NCBI GenBank assembly: GCA_013396995.1
Contig: VWZP01007923.1
Location: 124,001 to 188,000 of the forward strand
Direction: 5' to 3'
Origin: Dicaeum eximium
Taxonomy: Eukaryota; Chordata; Aves; Passeriformes; Dicaeidae
DNA: 64,000 nt
Part shown: positions 38,401-48,951 of the stretch, one piece after another
How the letters are laid out: the number at the start of each line of letters is the position of its first letter
How positions within the stretch are numbered: position 1 is the first letter of the stretch
Position numbers and translations under genes: made by a program
Notes under the pieces: model-generated
What the model was told of the DNA's origin: nothing
What the model saw: the letters and a program-made list of their open reading frames with translations, nothing else
Database searches by the model: none

Positions 38401-40334
38401 GAAGTGAAAGGCCTTCCACAGCAGAAAAAACTGTCATTCATCCTAGGCACATACTGAAATTATCTGAAATAATTTATGATATTCTGTGCAGCAAACAGTT
38501 ATCATCTAAAGTGACAAAAATAGTAAAAAAATAAGAAAAGGATAAAATGGAAAAGAAGCTATAAGTCTTGGTGTGATAGAGTTGTTTTAGTTCCTAAAAC
38601 TTGTTTTTCAGGGCTTAATTAATGATAATGGTTTGGATTACTGCATGGATTGTCCTCTGCAAAATAAATTCTGACATTGTATCTTTACCAAGCAGTGACA
38701 GAGCCAGATCATCACACTTTTATTTTTAAAATTGAATCCATTGTTTCTGCTACTCCTTATGAAATAGTTTCTTCATAGGAAGAAGAAACAAACAAACAAA
38801 CAAACCCCCCAAGACAACAAACAGTTGTCTTCCTTTCAGTACTTCTGTTTAGTATTTTACATGTTTTGCTGACTGGTGGATCAGCATGGTACTTCATGTT
38901 TCAATAATTCTTATCTTAAATACCTACCCTGAGGTCTCCCTATTAATGCTCTTTAAAAACACTATTGCACAGTAAATGCCAGAGGCCCTACTCGGTTTTC
39001 CAGTCACCTCCCTCAGGGTTATTTTAATGTGTCTCTGTCAGACAGCTCCACTTGTGCAAGCTGACTCCAGAACCACCAAATCCTGGATTAGAGCCCAAAT
39101 CAAAGGAAAGAAAAATTACTACCAGACCATTAATTCCCACTAATGTTCCCACCATTTTGTTCATTCAGTTTTGAGGTAATGAGAGACAAGGAACTTTGGG
39201 CTATTTCATGGACCTGTGGGTAGTCATGTTCCAATCCTTCTGTACCAATACAGAGGATAAGAAACTGTAAATAAATTCATTCTAATAAACACATATTGCT
39301 CATACTAGCTTGTTTTTCTTTGGACCCCCTTACCAAAACCTAATCATCATATAATGCCAATATATAAAATAATTCTTGACACAGAGTTACTTTTACATAT
39401 GATAAAAGCAGCGTCTGTAATAGATATGCTTTTTATATGATGATGATAATAATTGTATTATGAGGGAAGAAAAAGATGTGATAGTACAAGAAGCATCAAA
39501 GAGAAGAGGATATATGCACAGAGTTCTTTATAGTATTTTAGAAGTTCAGTTTGGCAAATAGGACTGGAAAACTCAGATTGGGTCTGTGGAGATGAACATA
39601 AAGGTCTCTGGGAAGTCTGCCCAAGGTAAGAAACTTATCTGTGAGGTTCCTGGTCAGATGATGAGGAATACACCTATGCTGAAGTCTCTTCTTGTGCTCT
39701 AGTAGAAAAATCTTGGTTATTACTTCCCTGATGTTACTTTAAAGTAAGTTCAAATGGCAGTAAAAATTTGTTAAAATTATCCAGACCTTTTCAAAAGCAC
39801 TTTTCCCGTAATCTGATCCAGCATATTAAACGTTTTCAGAATATCTTTGTGTCACCAATTCATTCAGGTTAAGTTTTCACTGCTTTTCATATTTCACAGA
39901 CAAAAGTTGGGAAAAATGGGAAAAGGAAGCCAAGTTGAATTCTAGGAGCCAAGCTCCTAGAAATGTGTTTGCATTCATTCTGTATTATGAATTAGATATG
40001 AATATGAGTTAGGAAAATCATGATCTGAATCAAATTTGGAAACAAAACCAACTTCAGCTGGTTGTTGATATAGTTCTGATTTTAATGTCTTGTTTTGGAA
40101 CATGTGCAATGCATTCAATATGGGCTTAGTTCTGTAATTTATACCCAAGAGAGTGGTAAAGTCTGGATAAGGAGGAAGTAGAGGTTATAAAACCATGGTT
40201 TTGTGTTTTTGTTAATTTTTAAAAAATTATAATCTCTTCTGAAAACATGTTTTTTTCCCAAAGAGCTAGAAATTTGAAAGAACCATGTAGTGCCTTCTTG
40301 AATAGGTGAAATGTTGAAAAGTCTATATTTTCAG
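35481..40334. other. Gene-free sequence with T-runs and small repeats
   Basis: No supported gene. Poly(T) runs lie at 36368-36386 and 37843-37860, neither with a poly(A) signal placed like that at 18378. An AAAC repeat lies at about 38788-38805 and the hairpin at 39940-39962. The minus-strand ORF 37256-37540 (94 codons) has no recognised domain. Confidence 0.5.
39940..39962. repeat. Perfect 10-bp inverted repeat, 3-nt loop
   Basis: TTCTAGGAGC at 39940-39949 is the exact reverse complement of 39953-39962, around the spacer CAA. It could be a palindromic binding site or a small hairpin. Confidence 0.9.
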
Positions 40335-40402
40335 ATCAATATTTTGGAGATTATTGAGAATACAAAAGAAGGAGAAGAAGAAGAAAGTTATGAAGAAGAA
40401 AG
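40335..40402 (+). CDS. Candidate 68-nt acidic internal exon
   Basis: The segment is bounded by TATATTTTCAG on the left (AG at 40333-40334) and AAG|GTAATT on the right (GT at 40403-40404), so both splice consensus ends are present. The first frame is open throughout and encodes a short hydrophobic start followed by a Glu-rich run (EGEEEES, then YEEE). A second, Lys-rich frame is also open; the third has a stop. The length is 68 nt, so it would change phase. I recognise no parent gene. The alternative is a GAA-rich simple repeat that happens to sit between splice-like dinucleotides; the polypyrimidine tract is weak. Confidence 0.25.
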
Positions 40403-41446
40403 GTAATTACATTAAATATTTTCATCCTGCTTCCCACATATTTCCTTTTATTCCTTTTGTTCCAATGTTTTCTTAATTTACTCCCCTATTTTCTGGCAGA
40501 TCTACTAAATTTTAGGGAGACAATACGTGTTCTAATTTCTGTGAGTCATGTTGAGGTAATTATTTCAGGCTCCAAACACTTTGATGTGGATTTGTAGTTA
40601 ATTGCAGGGTTGAGTAACCAACGTACTACTAGTACTGGGAAACAGCTGGAAGCATATATTTCAGATTTGATCTTATATTTTCAGCCATACTTGACCACAT
40701 ATATTCACTATTAAAATGTTTGTGCAATAAATGCATATTTATATTTTAATCATATGTGTGAGAAAAAAATCCTAAAATATTTGCCATTCTACCATTTATT
40801 AATCTATAAATTCACTTTATGCTTCCTGTTATACAACTCTGGAAATTCTTTACATGTGAAGAAAGGGGGACAGGACCTCCTGAATTCTGAAAGATACTTT
40901 AAATGGGTGTCATTCTCTTAGGTGTTTGGTTTACGTCAGAGTTTTCAAAGGAGGTTGGCACATCTCCAGTCTCCTGCTTACTCCCCCCACCTCTGTTCTG
41001 CTTCCAATAAGAACACAACCAGTAACAATTTGCACTTACAGTCTCTGGCTTTGAAAGACCAGAAATACGTGCAGTATACAAGGAACCAAAGTATTGAAAT
41101 CTGTTCCTATTCATTGCCCTTAAATATTAGCATGTTCAAACTCATTTTTAGGTTAAAAAAAAGTATTTTTAGGCTCGGTCTGAGGCAAAACTTGGTAATA
41201 TCAACATAAAAGGAAGATGAAATAGGAGGGGGATATCATGAGATGAATAGGGAAATAAACGCAAATATCCAGCATGTGAAAGGATGACACACGGGACCAG
41301 GGTTATTTTGGGTATCTGTTGGCTCAGGTCAGTAACATGAGAGTTGCATGATACAAGAAGATCAGCAAAGTCCTACCTTCTGAGGTGTTTGCAGCAGTGT
41401 GTAACTGTTCATGTCCATGTTGTTTTGAAAGACATCAGCTGAGAAT
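40403..41446. other. Gene-free sequence
   Basis: No gene or transposon recognised. The overlapping ORFs at 40899-41114 (minus) and 40922-41209 (plus) are antisense to each other and have no domain. Confidence 0.5.
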
Positions 41447-41525
41447 GTTTTTTTGGTGGGGTTTTGTTTAGTTGATTTGTTGTAGCTTTTTGTGTGTTTT
41501 GTTTTTGTTTTCTATTTTATTTTAC
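41447..41525. repeat. T/G-rich low-complexity tract
   Basis: Mostly T with scattered G, in GTTTT and TTTGTTT units, directly upstream of the CR1 fragment at 41540. Similar in kind to the tract at 9222-9424 but shorter and less pure. Confidence 0.8.
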
Positions 41526-41539
41526 CTTCCATTGACCAT

Positions 41540-41610
41540 TGAATCATAGAATTTACTGAGTTGGAAGGAACCCATCAGGATCATTTGGTCCAACTCCTGC
41601 TCCTTGACAT
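41540..41610 (-). mobile_element. CR1 LINE, 3'-end fragment
   Basis: Plus-strand GAATCATAGAAT followed by a GAGTTGGAAGGAACCC-type stretch and CCAACTCCTG is the reverse complement of the avian CR1 3' end, whose tail is built on ATTCTATG. The element therefore lies on the minus strand with its 3' end at the left. Only about 70 bp is recognisable, a typical severe 5' truncation. Confidence 0.85.
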
Positions 41611-44600
41611 TGTAGCACATTATGACAAAAAAAATCAAGACAGGGAAACGTTCAGAACAGAATTGATTGCTCGGAAGCAGAAAGGAGCAAGCTAAAAAGA
41701 GATTCAGAAGGTAGATTTAAAATAAAATAAATCAGTGGAGTAAAAAAAGCAAAGAGAAATTGGATGTTAGGTCTGTGCCAGATTTGTTCTATTATTAATC
41801 AACATTCTGGTTCTCTAAGAATTAACCAAATCTTGCCATCTGTTCATCATCAGTCATGGAAACCATTAAAAGCAGAACAATGTAGGTGTTTGCACTAAAC
41901 CTAAAATGAAAAAGACCTTTAAAATTTTCATTTTAATGTTGAAAAATTGAATAGAAAAGTTGGTAACTCTGCAGCAGCTTAAGTTGGATAATTGAACAGA
42001 CAAGAAAGGAAGAATTAATTAGGGGGAAGTTGTGGGTACCTCTGTTGCGTACACAGCTACTCCACAGCTCTGTTGAGGGGTGGTTGAGCAAGCACCCAAA
42101 CTTCACCCTTCTGCTCTCCTTTCTTATTTGGCTTTTTGCTTCTTTCTTTCTTTTTCCAAAAGGAAAAAAAAAAGTTACTCATGGGTAATTTTAGAGAATA
42201 TAGGTCTGGTAGGAAGAAATAACTAGTTAAAACAATTAAGGAACTAATATAGTGTCAGCATAGGCAGGATCAAGGCAAGGATGAATTTTGGCAATGCTCT
42301 AGAGAGAGAAAAAACAGTCATATGCTGAGGGAAACATAACCATTGGGATAAGAGGGAAAATAGTCCTGGTTCAGGAAAAAATTAAGTGCTTAAACACTTT
42401 GATTTGTTTTTCATGTGAGATCCCAGAGCTGCTGCTTTAAGCTGATTCATCTGTAGTATGATAAAAACTGAAACTTTCCTTCTTTCTAAATAGTTTGAGT
42501 TCAAATCAAAAGGTCTATGCTTGATTGTTTCTTCCTTATCCAACTCATGCATCCACCCCCCACCCCCCCAATTCCATGACTATAGTTCTGTTGTGAAATG
42601 TTGGTATTGAGAGAGAGAGATGGAATATAATGCTAATATACTTTTCATTGGCTATTTTGTCATTTACTTCTTAATTCTGGACCTTAAGGTTATTTTAAAT
42701 TTTTTTTCCATATAGTAAAAAACTAAAAGAAATAGTATAATATGCTTTAATGTTTTAATGATAGGAAAGCAATTTGAATTGGAGCTGTTGTTTGTAGCTG
42801 CATTCTGGTCCGATGTGAACACACTGAGGAAATCATGCACAGAATGAAATTCTGACATAGTGGTCTGGATTCAAATGCTGTTTCTTCATTTCAATGATGA
42901 AGGGATTTAGTATGTTAGTTTCCATGCTGCTGATAGATGGACTTGCAGAGGCTGGTATGTTTCACTGCAGCATTATGTCTTAATTTTCTTCTGCAGAATA
43001 GCAGAGGAATGGCAGTGAATTTTCCAAGCTTTCTGAACAAGGTCCGCATGAGTTTTTGTAGAGTAAATTGCCAGAATAAAGGCATTAAGTGGCTAAAATT
43101 CTGAAAAATGTACTAATAAATGGGTAAAACAAACCACTTACTGTTGGAAGACTTTAAAATCTCTTAATTTTCATGGCTCAATTCTACACTACTGCCTCTT
43201 ATTGCAATAAAAAATTATACATGTTTTGCTTAATAACAAAAATTACTTATTATATTGTGGGGGAATATATTAAATTTAACTAAACTACAAGAAAACCACA
43301 AGGAAGAAGTGAGAATATTCTGTTTTGTACATTATTATGCAGCCAGGAGATAACTGTATTTGGGAAAGTCTTTGAAAATGCTCATGAAATTATGTGAAAT
43401 AGTGAAATAACTTGTAAATAACTTGTTTCAATTTTTAGATTTCTTCTGCCATTAGGGGAGACTAGCTTCATGGATCATGTGTCATACAAAATTGTTTCTT
43501 TTAAGATGACAATGTTCCATATCGCATGGTTAGAAGAGTTCTTTCAAGATCTTTGGCACATATTTTAAAAACAATGGAAATTTCCCTCATTTCTCTTAGC
43601 CCATTGCAAAATTTTGGCCTTCATCTAGCTGTTTGTTCTCAGTTTGCTTGTGAATACATTAGAAGTAACTACTTTCCGAAAAATGAAGAAGATTAATATT
43701 TGTAAAGCACCAGGAGATTCTTATTATGTTGCAAAATATTATTCCCTCCTTCTTCAGGATTAAGATATGCATTAGTGGTTCATAAGTAATACCAAAGATC
43801 TTTGGGTCCCATGAGAACAGAATCTATTTTTTTTCTATAATCTATAGCTGTAAATATATTTATAACTTTTATCATTGTACAACTGCTCAAAACAAGTTGA
43901 AACAACCTTTCTGCATCAAGTCAGAAGACTGCTTCAGAGCAGAAAACCTGAAATGGACCACCCTATTGATTCTTAACACCTTTAATTGTATCCTATCACA
44001 CTCAGAAATCTTTTTGCCTGGCCGTTCTCAAACAATGTGATGTTTTTGTTCTTTACATTATTGCCAAATGTGAATGCCACATCATAATTCTTGAATTAAT
44101 GCTATGCGTATTTGTTGTGACTTAAGTGCTCTAGTTACTGTGCAGTATGGGAATGGAATTTGAAATCTTATGTGATGCAAACAATATGGAAACTGATAAA
44201 AGAATACAATAATTTTTTGTTTAAAGGTAAACCTATATTCATGTTTAGGCTTTGCAGAAAATGTTTTAATCATCTGTACTGTTTTAATCTGCAATGATTC
44301 TGCTATGGGACATGTGAATATAGTTTTATTATGGATTTTAAATGTTCTAATTTATTCATGAGGCAGAAGAAGGAGCACCATTTGAAAATAGTGTGTCATG
44401 TTGGGTATTTCCTATACAATAGCAGAGAGTGGGGATGTGAGTTCAGTCTACAAATAAAATGTCACATAATTCTAAGAAAAGGGGGAAGAATTATTGAGAA
44501 GGTGACCTTGCATTTAAAGACTTGGAGCTACACAGGTCAATGTCAAGCCCCTGTTGAAGGCCTGTTCATAACCTCCATTTCTTAAGAACACAATATGAAG

Positions 44601-46179
44601 CTGTATCATAAAAAAAATAGTGTTCATCTGAATATATATTATTTTACCTATGATAAAGTTATTTTTTATACAGATATAATTTCACAGCAGGCTGTGCTAT
44701 AGTTGTCATTGTCTTGCTTCCAAGAATGATTTTATTAGTCTTCTTGATTATTTTTAAGCACAGAATTTCACTTTTGTGAAAGCAGACAATCTTTTATGCT
44801 AGATGGTGAGTCTGTGTAATTGCTGACTACAGGCACAAGATATTTTGGAAATGAATCAAGAATAAAATATTAGGCATTTAGGTATTTTTTAGTCAACTAA
44901 ATTCAACTTGACAGTTTCCAGGCAGTATGTTGCTTCAGCCTTCAGATTACAGAATATATATGAGTGGTCCATAAGTAGAAGATAAACAGAGATATGCATA
45001 TTTAAATACACATAAAATATCAAATGTAAATATATATAATTTGAATATATAAATAGAACTGTAAGTATAGCTAGAAGAAAATGAAAACACATTTTTCTAA
45101 TGTATAAGTGCTCTGTTATAGAAAGAGATGTGTCCCAAAGGGACTACTTTCAAAAGTAGTCTCAGGGCTAGTCATAGAAGAAAACCTTTCTAATCAAGAG
45201 GGTGTTTCACATGCAACTTCAATAAGACTTTGTCTGAAAGATCTTATCTTTCTTATCTGAAAATATTTGATCAGAAATGGCTGTAAGATTAATATAAGAA
45301 TTTTCCTGGTAGAAGACTTTATTTTAGTACACTCCAATTTTTCTGCTACTTTAAGGAACTCATTTATCCCTATTCTCAAATCAAGTATCAACATGACTTA
45401 CACCTGACCCTGTACCATGCTGATTATTTTTTGCGTGCTGTATTCTCAGCTTGAGTGAATTTACATTGATGTTATTACCATTATTTTTATTGACTCTTGC
45501 TGAGGCCACTGATCTACGTAAATGGATGTATAGTAACCTCTAAAGGCTGGCACAAGTGTTTTGCAGAAGTGGACAGTAAACTGGAAGGGTGCAGTTTCCC
45601 ATAAGGCTTAGATTACTGGTAGTAGAATACTGACCACATCCCTTTTTCTGGTCCTGTAGAGGTCTGTGGTTTTGCCTTTCTAGAAATTGTCAACTTTAGA
45701 CAGAAGCAGAACCTTTTGTGTCTGAGAAACATGTGAGTTAAGAGGAAGGGATTTAACTAGCCAGCATGTTTCATATTTTAGAGTCCTCTCTACTGGTGGA
45801 GAACAGTCATTCAATCTGCTACATTATTTCTGTGCCTTATTTTTTCTTGATTTTTCATATAAATTTCCTACTGTAATCTGCACCCCACCAGTAGCACCCT
45901 TAATACTGATGCACTCTGGATGAAAAAGATCTTATGTTTGGGAAATGTATTCTTGATCATGGTTTCAAAATGAGCAGCGTTTTTCAGGTTTGACAATCTG
46001 CAAAGTGCATTTTCTCTAGCTTTTTTTGCATGTGTTGCAAAAGGCATCAAAAGCATCCTCCTTTTGTCAAGAACAGATTGAAGTGTAATTAAGTCATGAA
46101 GCACAGTCCTGGAGTCCCTCTGCAGAAATGAGAAATTAGAGAGGAGGAGTCACTTCCAGTGTTATCCAGGGAAAAGTTT
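41611..46179. other. Gene-free sequence
   Basis: No supported gene. Small features only: a C-rich run at about 42554-42569, a GA repeat near 42611-42620, and a 9-bp inverted repeat with 2-nt spacer at 45142-45161. The minus-strand ORF 45868-46104 has no recognised domain. Confidence 0.5.
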
Positions 46180-47035
46180 CATGGATTTATGGAATAGTTT
46201 GGGTTCAAAGCAACCTTTTGAGGTCATCTGGTCTAATCCCTCTGACATGGGAGGGGTCTCCTTCAACTAGAAGTGTTTGCTCAGAGCTCTGAATGTTCCC
46301 AGTGATGGGATATCTACTACCTCTCTGGGAAACCTGGGCCAGTATTTCACCACCCTCTTCATAAAAAGATCTTTCCTTATACCTGAATCTAACTTATTTT
46401 AGTTTAAAGTCATGATCCATTATCCTATTGCAACAGGCCATGCTAAAATGTTTATAGGCCCTAATTCAGTACTGGAAATGCTCAGAGAGTCTTCCCACAG
46501 CCTTCTCTTCTCCTGGCTGAANCAACCTTTTGAGGTCATCTGGTCTAATCCCTCTGACATGGGAGGGGTCTCCTTCAACTAGAAGTGTTTGCTCAGAGCT
46601 CTGAATGTTCCCAGTGATGGGATATCTACTACCTCTCTGGGAAACCTGGGCCAGTATTTCACCACCCTCTTCATAAAAAGATCTTTCCTTATACCTGAAT
46701 CTAACTTATTTTAGTTTAAAGTCATGATCCATTATCCTATTGCAACAGGCCATGCTAAAATGTTTATAGGCCCTAATTCAGTACTGGAAATGCTCAGAGA
46801 GTCTTCCCACAGCCTTCTCTTCTCCTGGCTGAACAACACCAATGCTTTTCCTCATGCAAGAGGTGTTCCATCTCTTTAATCTAATATGCTGGATACCTTT
46901 AAAGAATAGTAAGTCTTCCCATTTTTAACCATCTCAAGGATAATTTTGTACATTTGCAGCCTCTTTGAGGTTTTCTCTGCTGTGGTCTAGCCTCACATGT
47001 AGTCTGGAAAAAGATGTACCTTACCCAGAACTAAA
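46180..47035 (-). mobile_element. CR1 LINE fragment, interrupted by a false duplication
   Basis: The plus strand carries the reverse complement of a CR1 3' region: a GGAATAGTTTGGGTT start, then CATGGGAGGGGTCTCC, CAGTGATGGGATATC, CTCTGGGAAACCTGGGCCAG, CACCACCCTC and the CCTTCTCTTCTCCTGGCTGAA block, in normal family order. The 3' end is at the left, so the element is on the minus strand. After the CTGAA block (46833) it continues, more diverged, perhaps to about 47035. The block 46211-46521 is repeated exactly at 46523-46833 across an 'n', so about 312 bp of the apparent length is probably not in the genome. Confidence 0.85.
46211..46833. repeat. Exact 311-bp direct duplication across an assembly join
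   Basis: Bases 46211-46521 and 46523-46833 are identical by eye over all 311 positions and are separated only by the single 'n' at 46522. The left flank of copy 1 and the right flank of copy 2 are both normal CR1 continuation. This is what results when two contigs that overlap by 311 bp are placed end to end instead of being merged. Confidence 0.95.
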
Positions 47036-48464
47036 AAAAAAAAAACCTGATCATTGACTTCTTCATAATTTGTCCCCGTCTTCTAAAAAAACTTTTGTCA
47101 ATTTCTGCCTGTCAGAAGCCCCTGGATTTACCACTGTAAGTAACACTCCTAGGTGGCAGTTGGTATTTGGTTGGCTGAAACAACTGCATAATAGAAGTAA
47201 TTGGGCAGTAGCTAATTTTTTTCTTGTTTCTTCTCAATAAATTAAATGTCAGCTTTGAAAGTTGAGGCTCATGATCAGTGAGGAAATTTTTGTCCAGTAC
47301 TCATCGCAGTAAAAATGATAATGCAATACAATTTTTTTTCTCAATGGACAAGATCCTGGTTGGTGCTGAACAGCTGCAGATTGCTATGGTGACAGTATTT
47401 TGAATATGTCTTCAATAACTGCATTTTCAAAAATGGTTACAATTTGCAATTACAACATCAAAAATATGTATGATGTAGTAATATTTATATTTGTGCCACA
47501 GAGCTTCAATACAGTTTTCAGAAGCACTTATGAGCCAAAAGCTCCTGGGATTTCTGTGTGAATTAAGTCATTTAGGTTCTTGTAAATTTCACTTTCCATC
47601 TATGTTTCATATGTGACAGTAAAGAACAACGTGGTACATACAGGGAAATGGTGGAGCTGTGAGGATGAAGCATGAAGTAATTAAAAGTTCATTAAATGGC
47701 CAGGTAGTATCCCAGACAGATGAAAGAAGCCTTTCTCATCATAAAAGAAAAATGCAAATAAGTCACATACTTACAAATAGTAATAAAAATGCAATTTGTA
47801 AATATATATTCTGTCATAACCCTCTATCCTTTAATCTGTTTTTCTAACTTTTTAACTGCCACAGGGTTCATCAGATAAAATACCAGTAACTCAGGTCATA
47901 AATTAGTTAATCAGTCCTGTATCAGTACACAAGAAACTTGCCTAGTGGAAGCATTGGATCATTACTTGCCAAACAAGTACACGCATGTGTTTATCTAATG
48001 ATGGACCATCAGAAGGAGAAAACTACAAAATTTGGTCTACTGTCAGGATACTATTCCCTACATTCTTCTGGGAATCTGACATGCTTTATGGATGTTAAGT
48101 AATCAACTTATATGCTAAGTAAAGCAATGACCATTAAAATTTTAATCAGGACAGGACCAAACTGTACAGTCAAACTATAGCACATAGACAATTCCTGAGG
48201 CTTCTTTCTAGCCTTACAAGCACACAAAGAGATGTCCCCCAGGGAGGTCAGTAAGGACACAGGTTCCAGCAAGTACTCAGTTTGTTTAGTAGACACAGTT
48301 TTCTTCTCAAATTTAGAGTCTGCCTTAACTAAAACACTGGTTTTATGTATGAAATTGATCCTTGCTTATGCCCTGAGTAGCAGCAGTCTTGTCTGCACAG
48401 TGGGAAAGATTTCTTTTTTAGCTCAGAGACTAAATTAATTCACAGATGTTAATGAGGTTCTCAA
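47036..48464. other. Gene-free sequence
   Basis: No supported gene. Short ORFs at 47659-47847 and 48108-48438 overlap on both strands and carry no domain. Confidence 0.5.
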
Positions 48465-48760
48465 ATTCTGACAGTGCTGATGAGGACAGAGGCAGGTTGC
48501 AAAGCGGAGCAGGCTGTCAGTGCTGATGCAGCACACCTGCAGGGCCCTTGCACCACATCTTTTTGGTAATTAGTGGTGGTGTCTGAAGGGCTTGTGCAGT
48601 GACACTGTGCCTGCTCCTTCATCGTTAGGTCTCAGGGTTCGTGGATTACCCAGAGCTGTCCTCCTTGAGCAGAGCCCTTGAAGCTAGTCTGCCTTGGCTA
48701 AGGAAGCGAGTCTGCCCTCTCCTTGTAGTTCAGTGGCTCTCCCAGGGAGAAAAGAGTTGG
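48465..48760. other. Local GC-rich island, unassigned
   Basis: About 300 bp with clearly higher G+C than the surrounding AT-rich DNA. CAGTGCTGATG occurs twice within 60 bp (near 48472 and 48518). No long open frame, CR1 or LTR signature is seen. It may be an old insertion, a decayed exon or a regulatory element. Confidence 0.4.
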
Positions 48761-48807
48761 CTTCATCTAACCACTGATTTGAAGTTTAATACAAATATTA
48801 TGAGTTA

Positions 48808-48837
48808 AAGAGGTTTGATTTTTCAATCAAACCTCTT
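48808..48837. repeat. Perfect 13-bp inverted repeat, 4-nt loop
   Basis: AAGAGGTTTGATT at 48808-48820 is the exact reverse complement of 48825-48837, around the loop TTTC. No target-site duplication or longer terminal repeats are evident around it, so it is not obviously a miniature transposon. Confidence 0.92.
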
Positions 48838-48928
48838 GCTAGGACACATTTTAATTTGAGGAGAATGCACTTTAAAATAATAATTTAAAATTAAGTGTGT
48901 GTTCACCATAGTTGGTTTGGTTTTATTT

Positions 48929-48951
48929 GTGTGTGGGTGTGGGTGTGTGTN
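48929..48951. repeat. GT microsatellite ending in an assembly ambiguity
   Basis: A GTGTGGGTGTGGGTGTGTGT run ends in the single 'n' at 48951, so the true repeat length is unknown. The sequences on the two sides of the 'n' are not duplicated. Confidence 0.9.
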
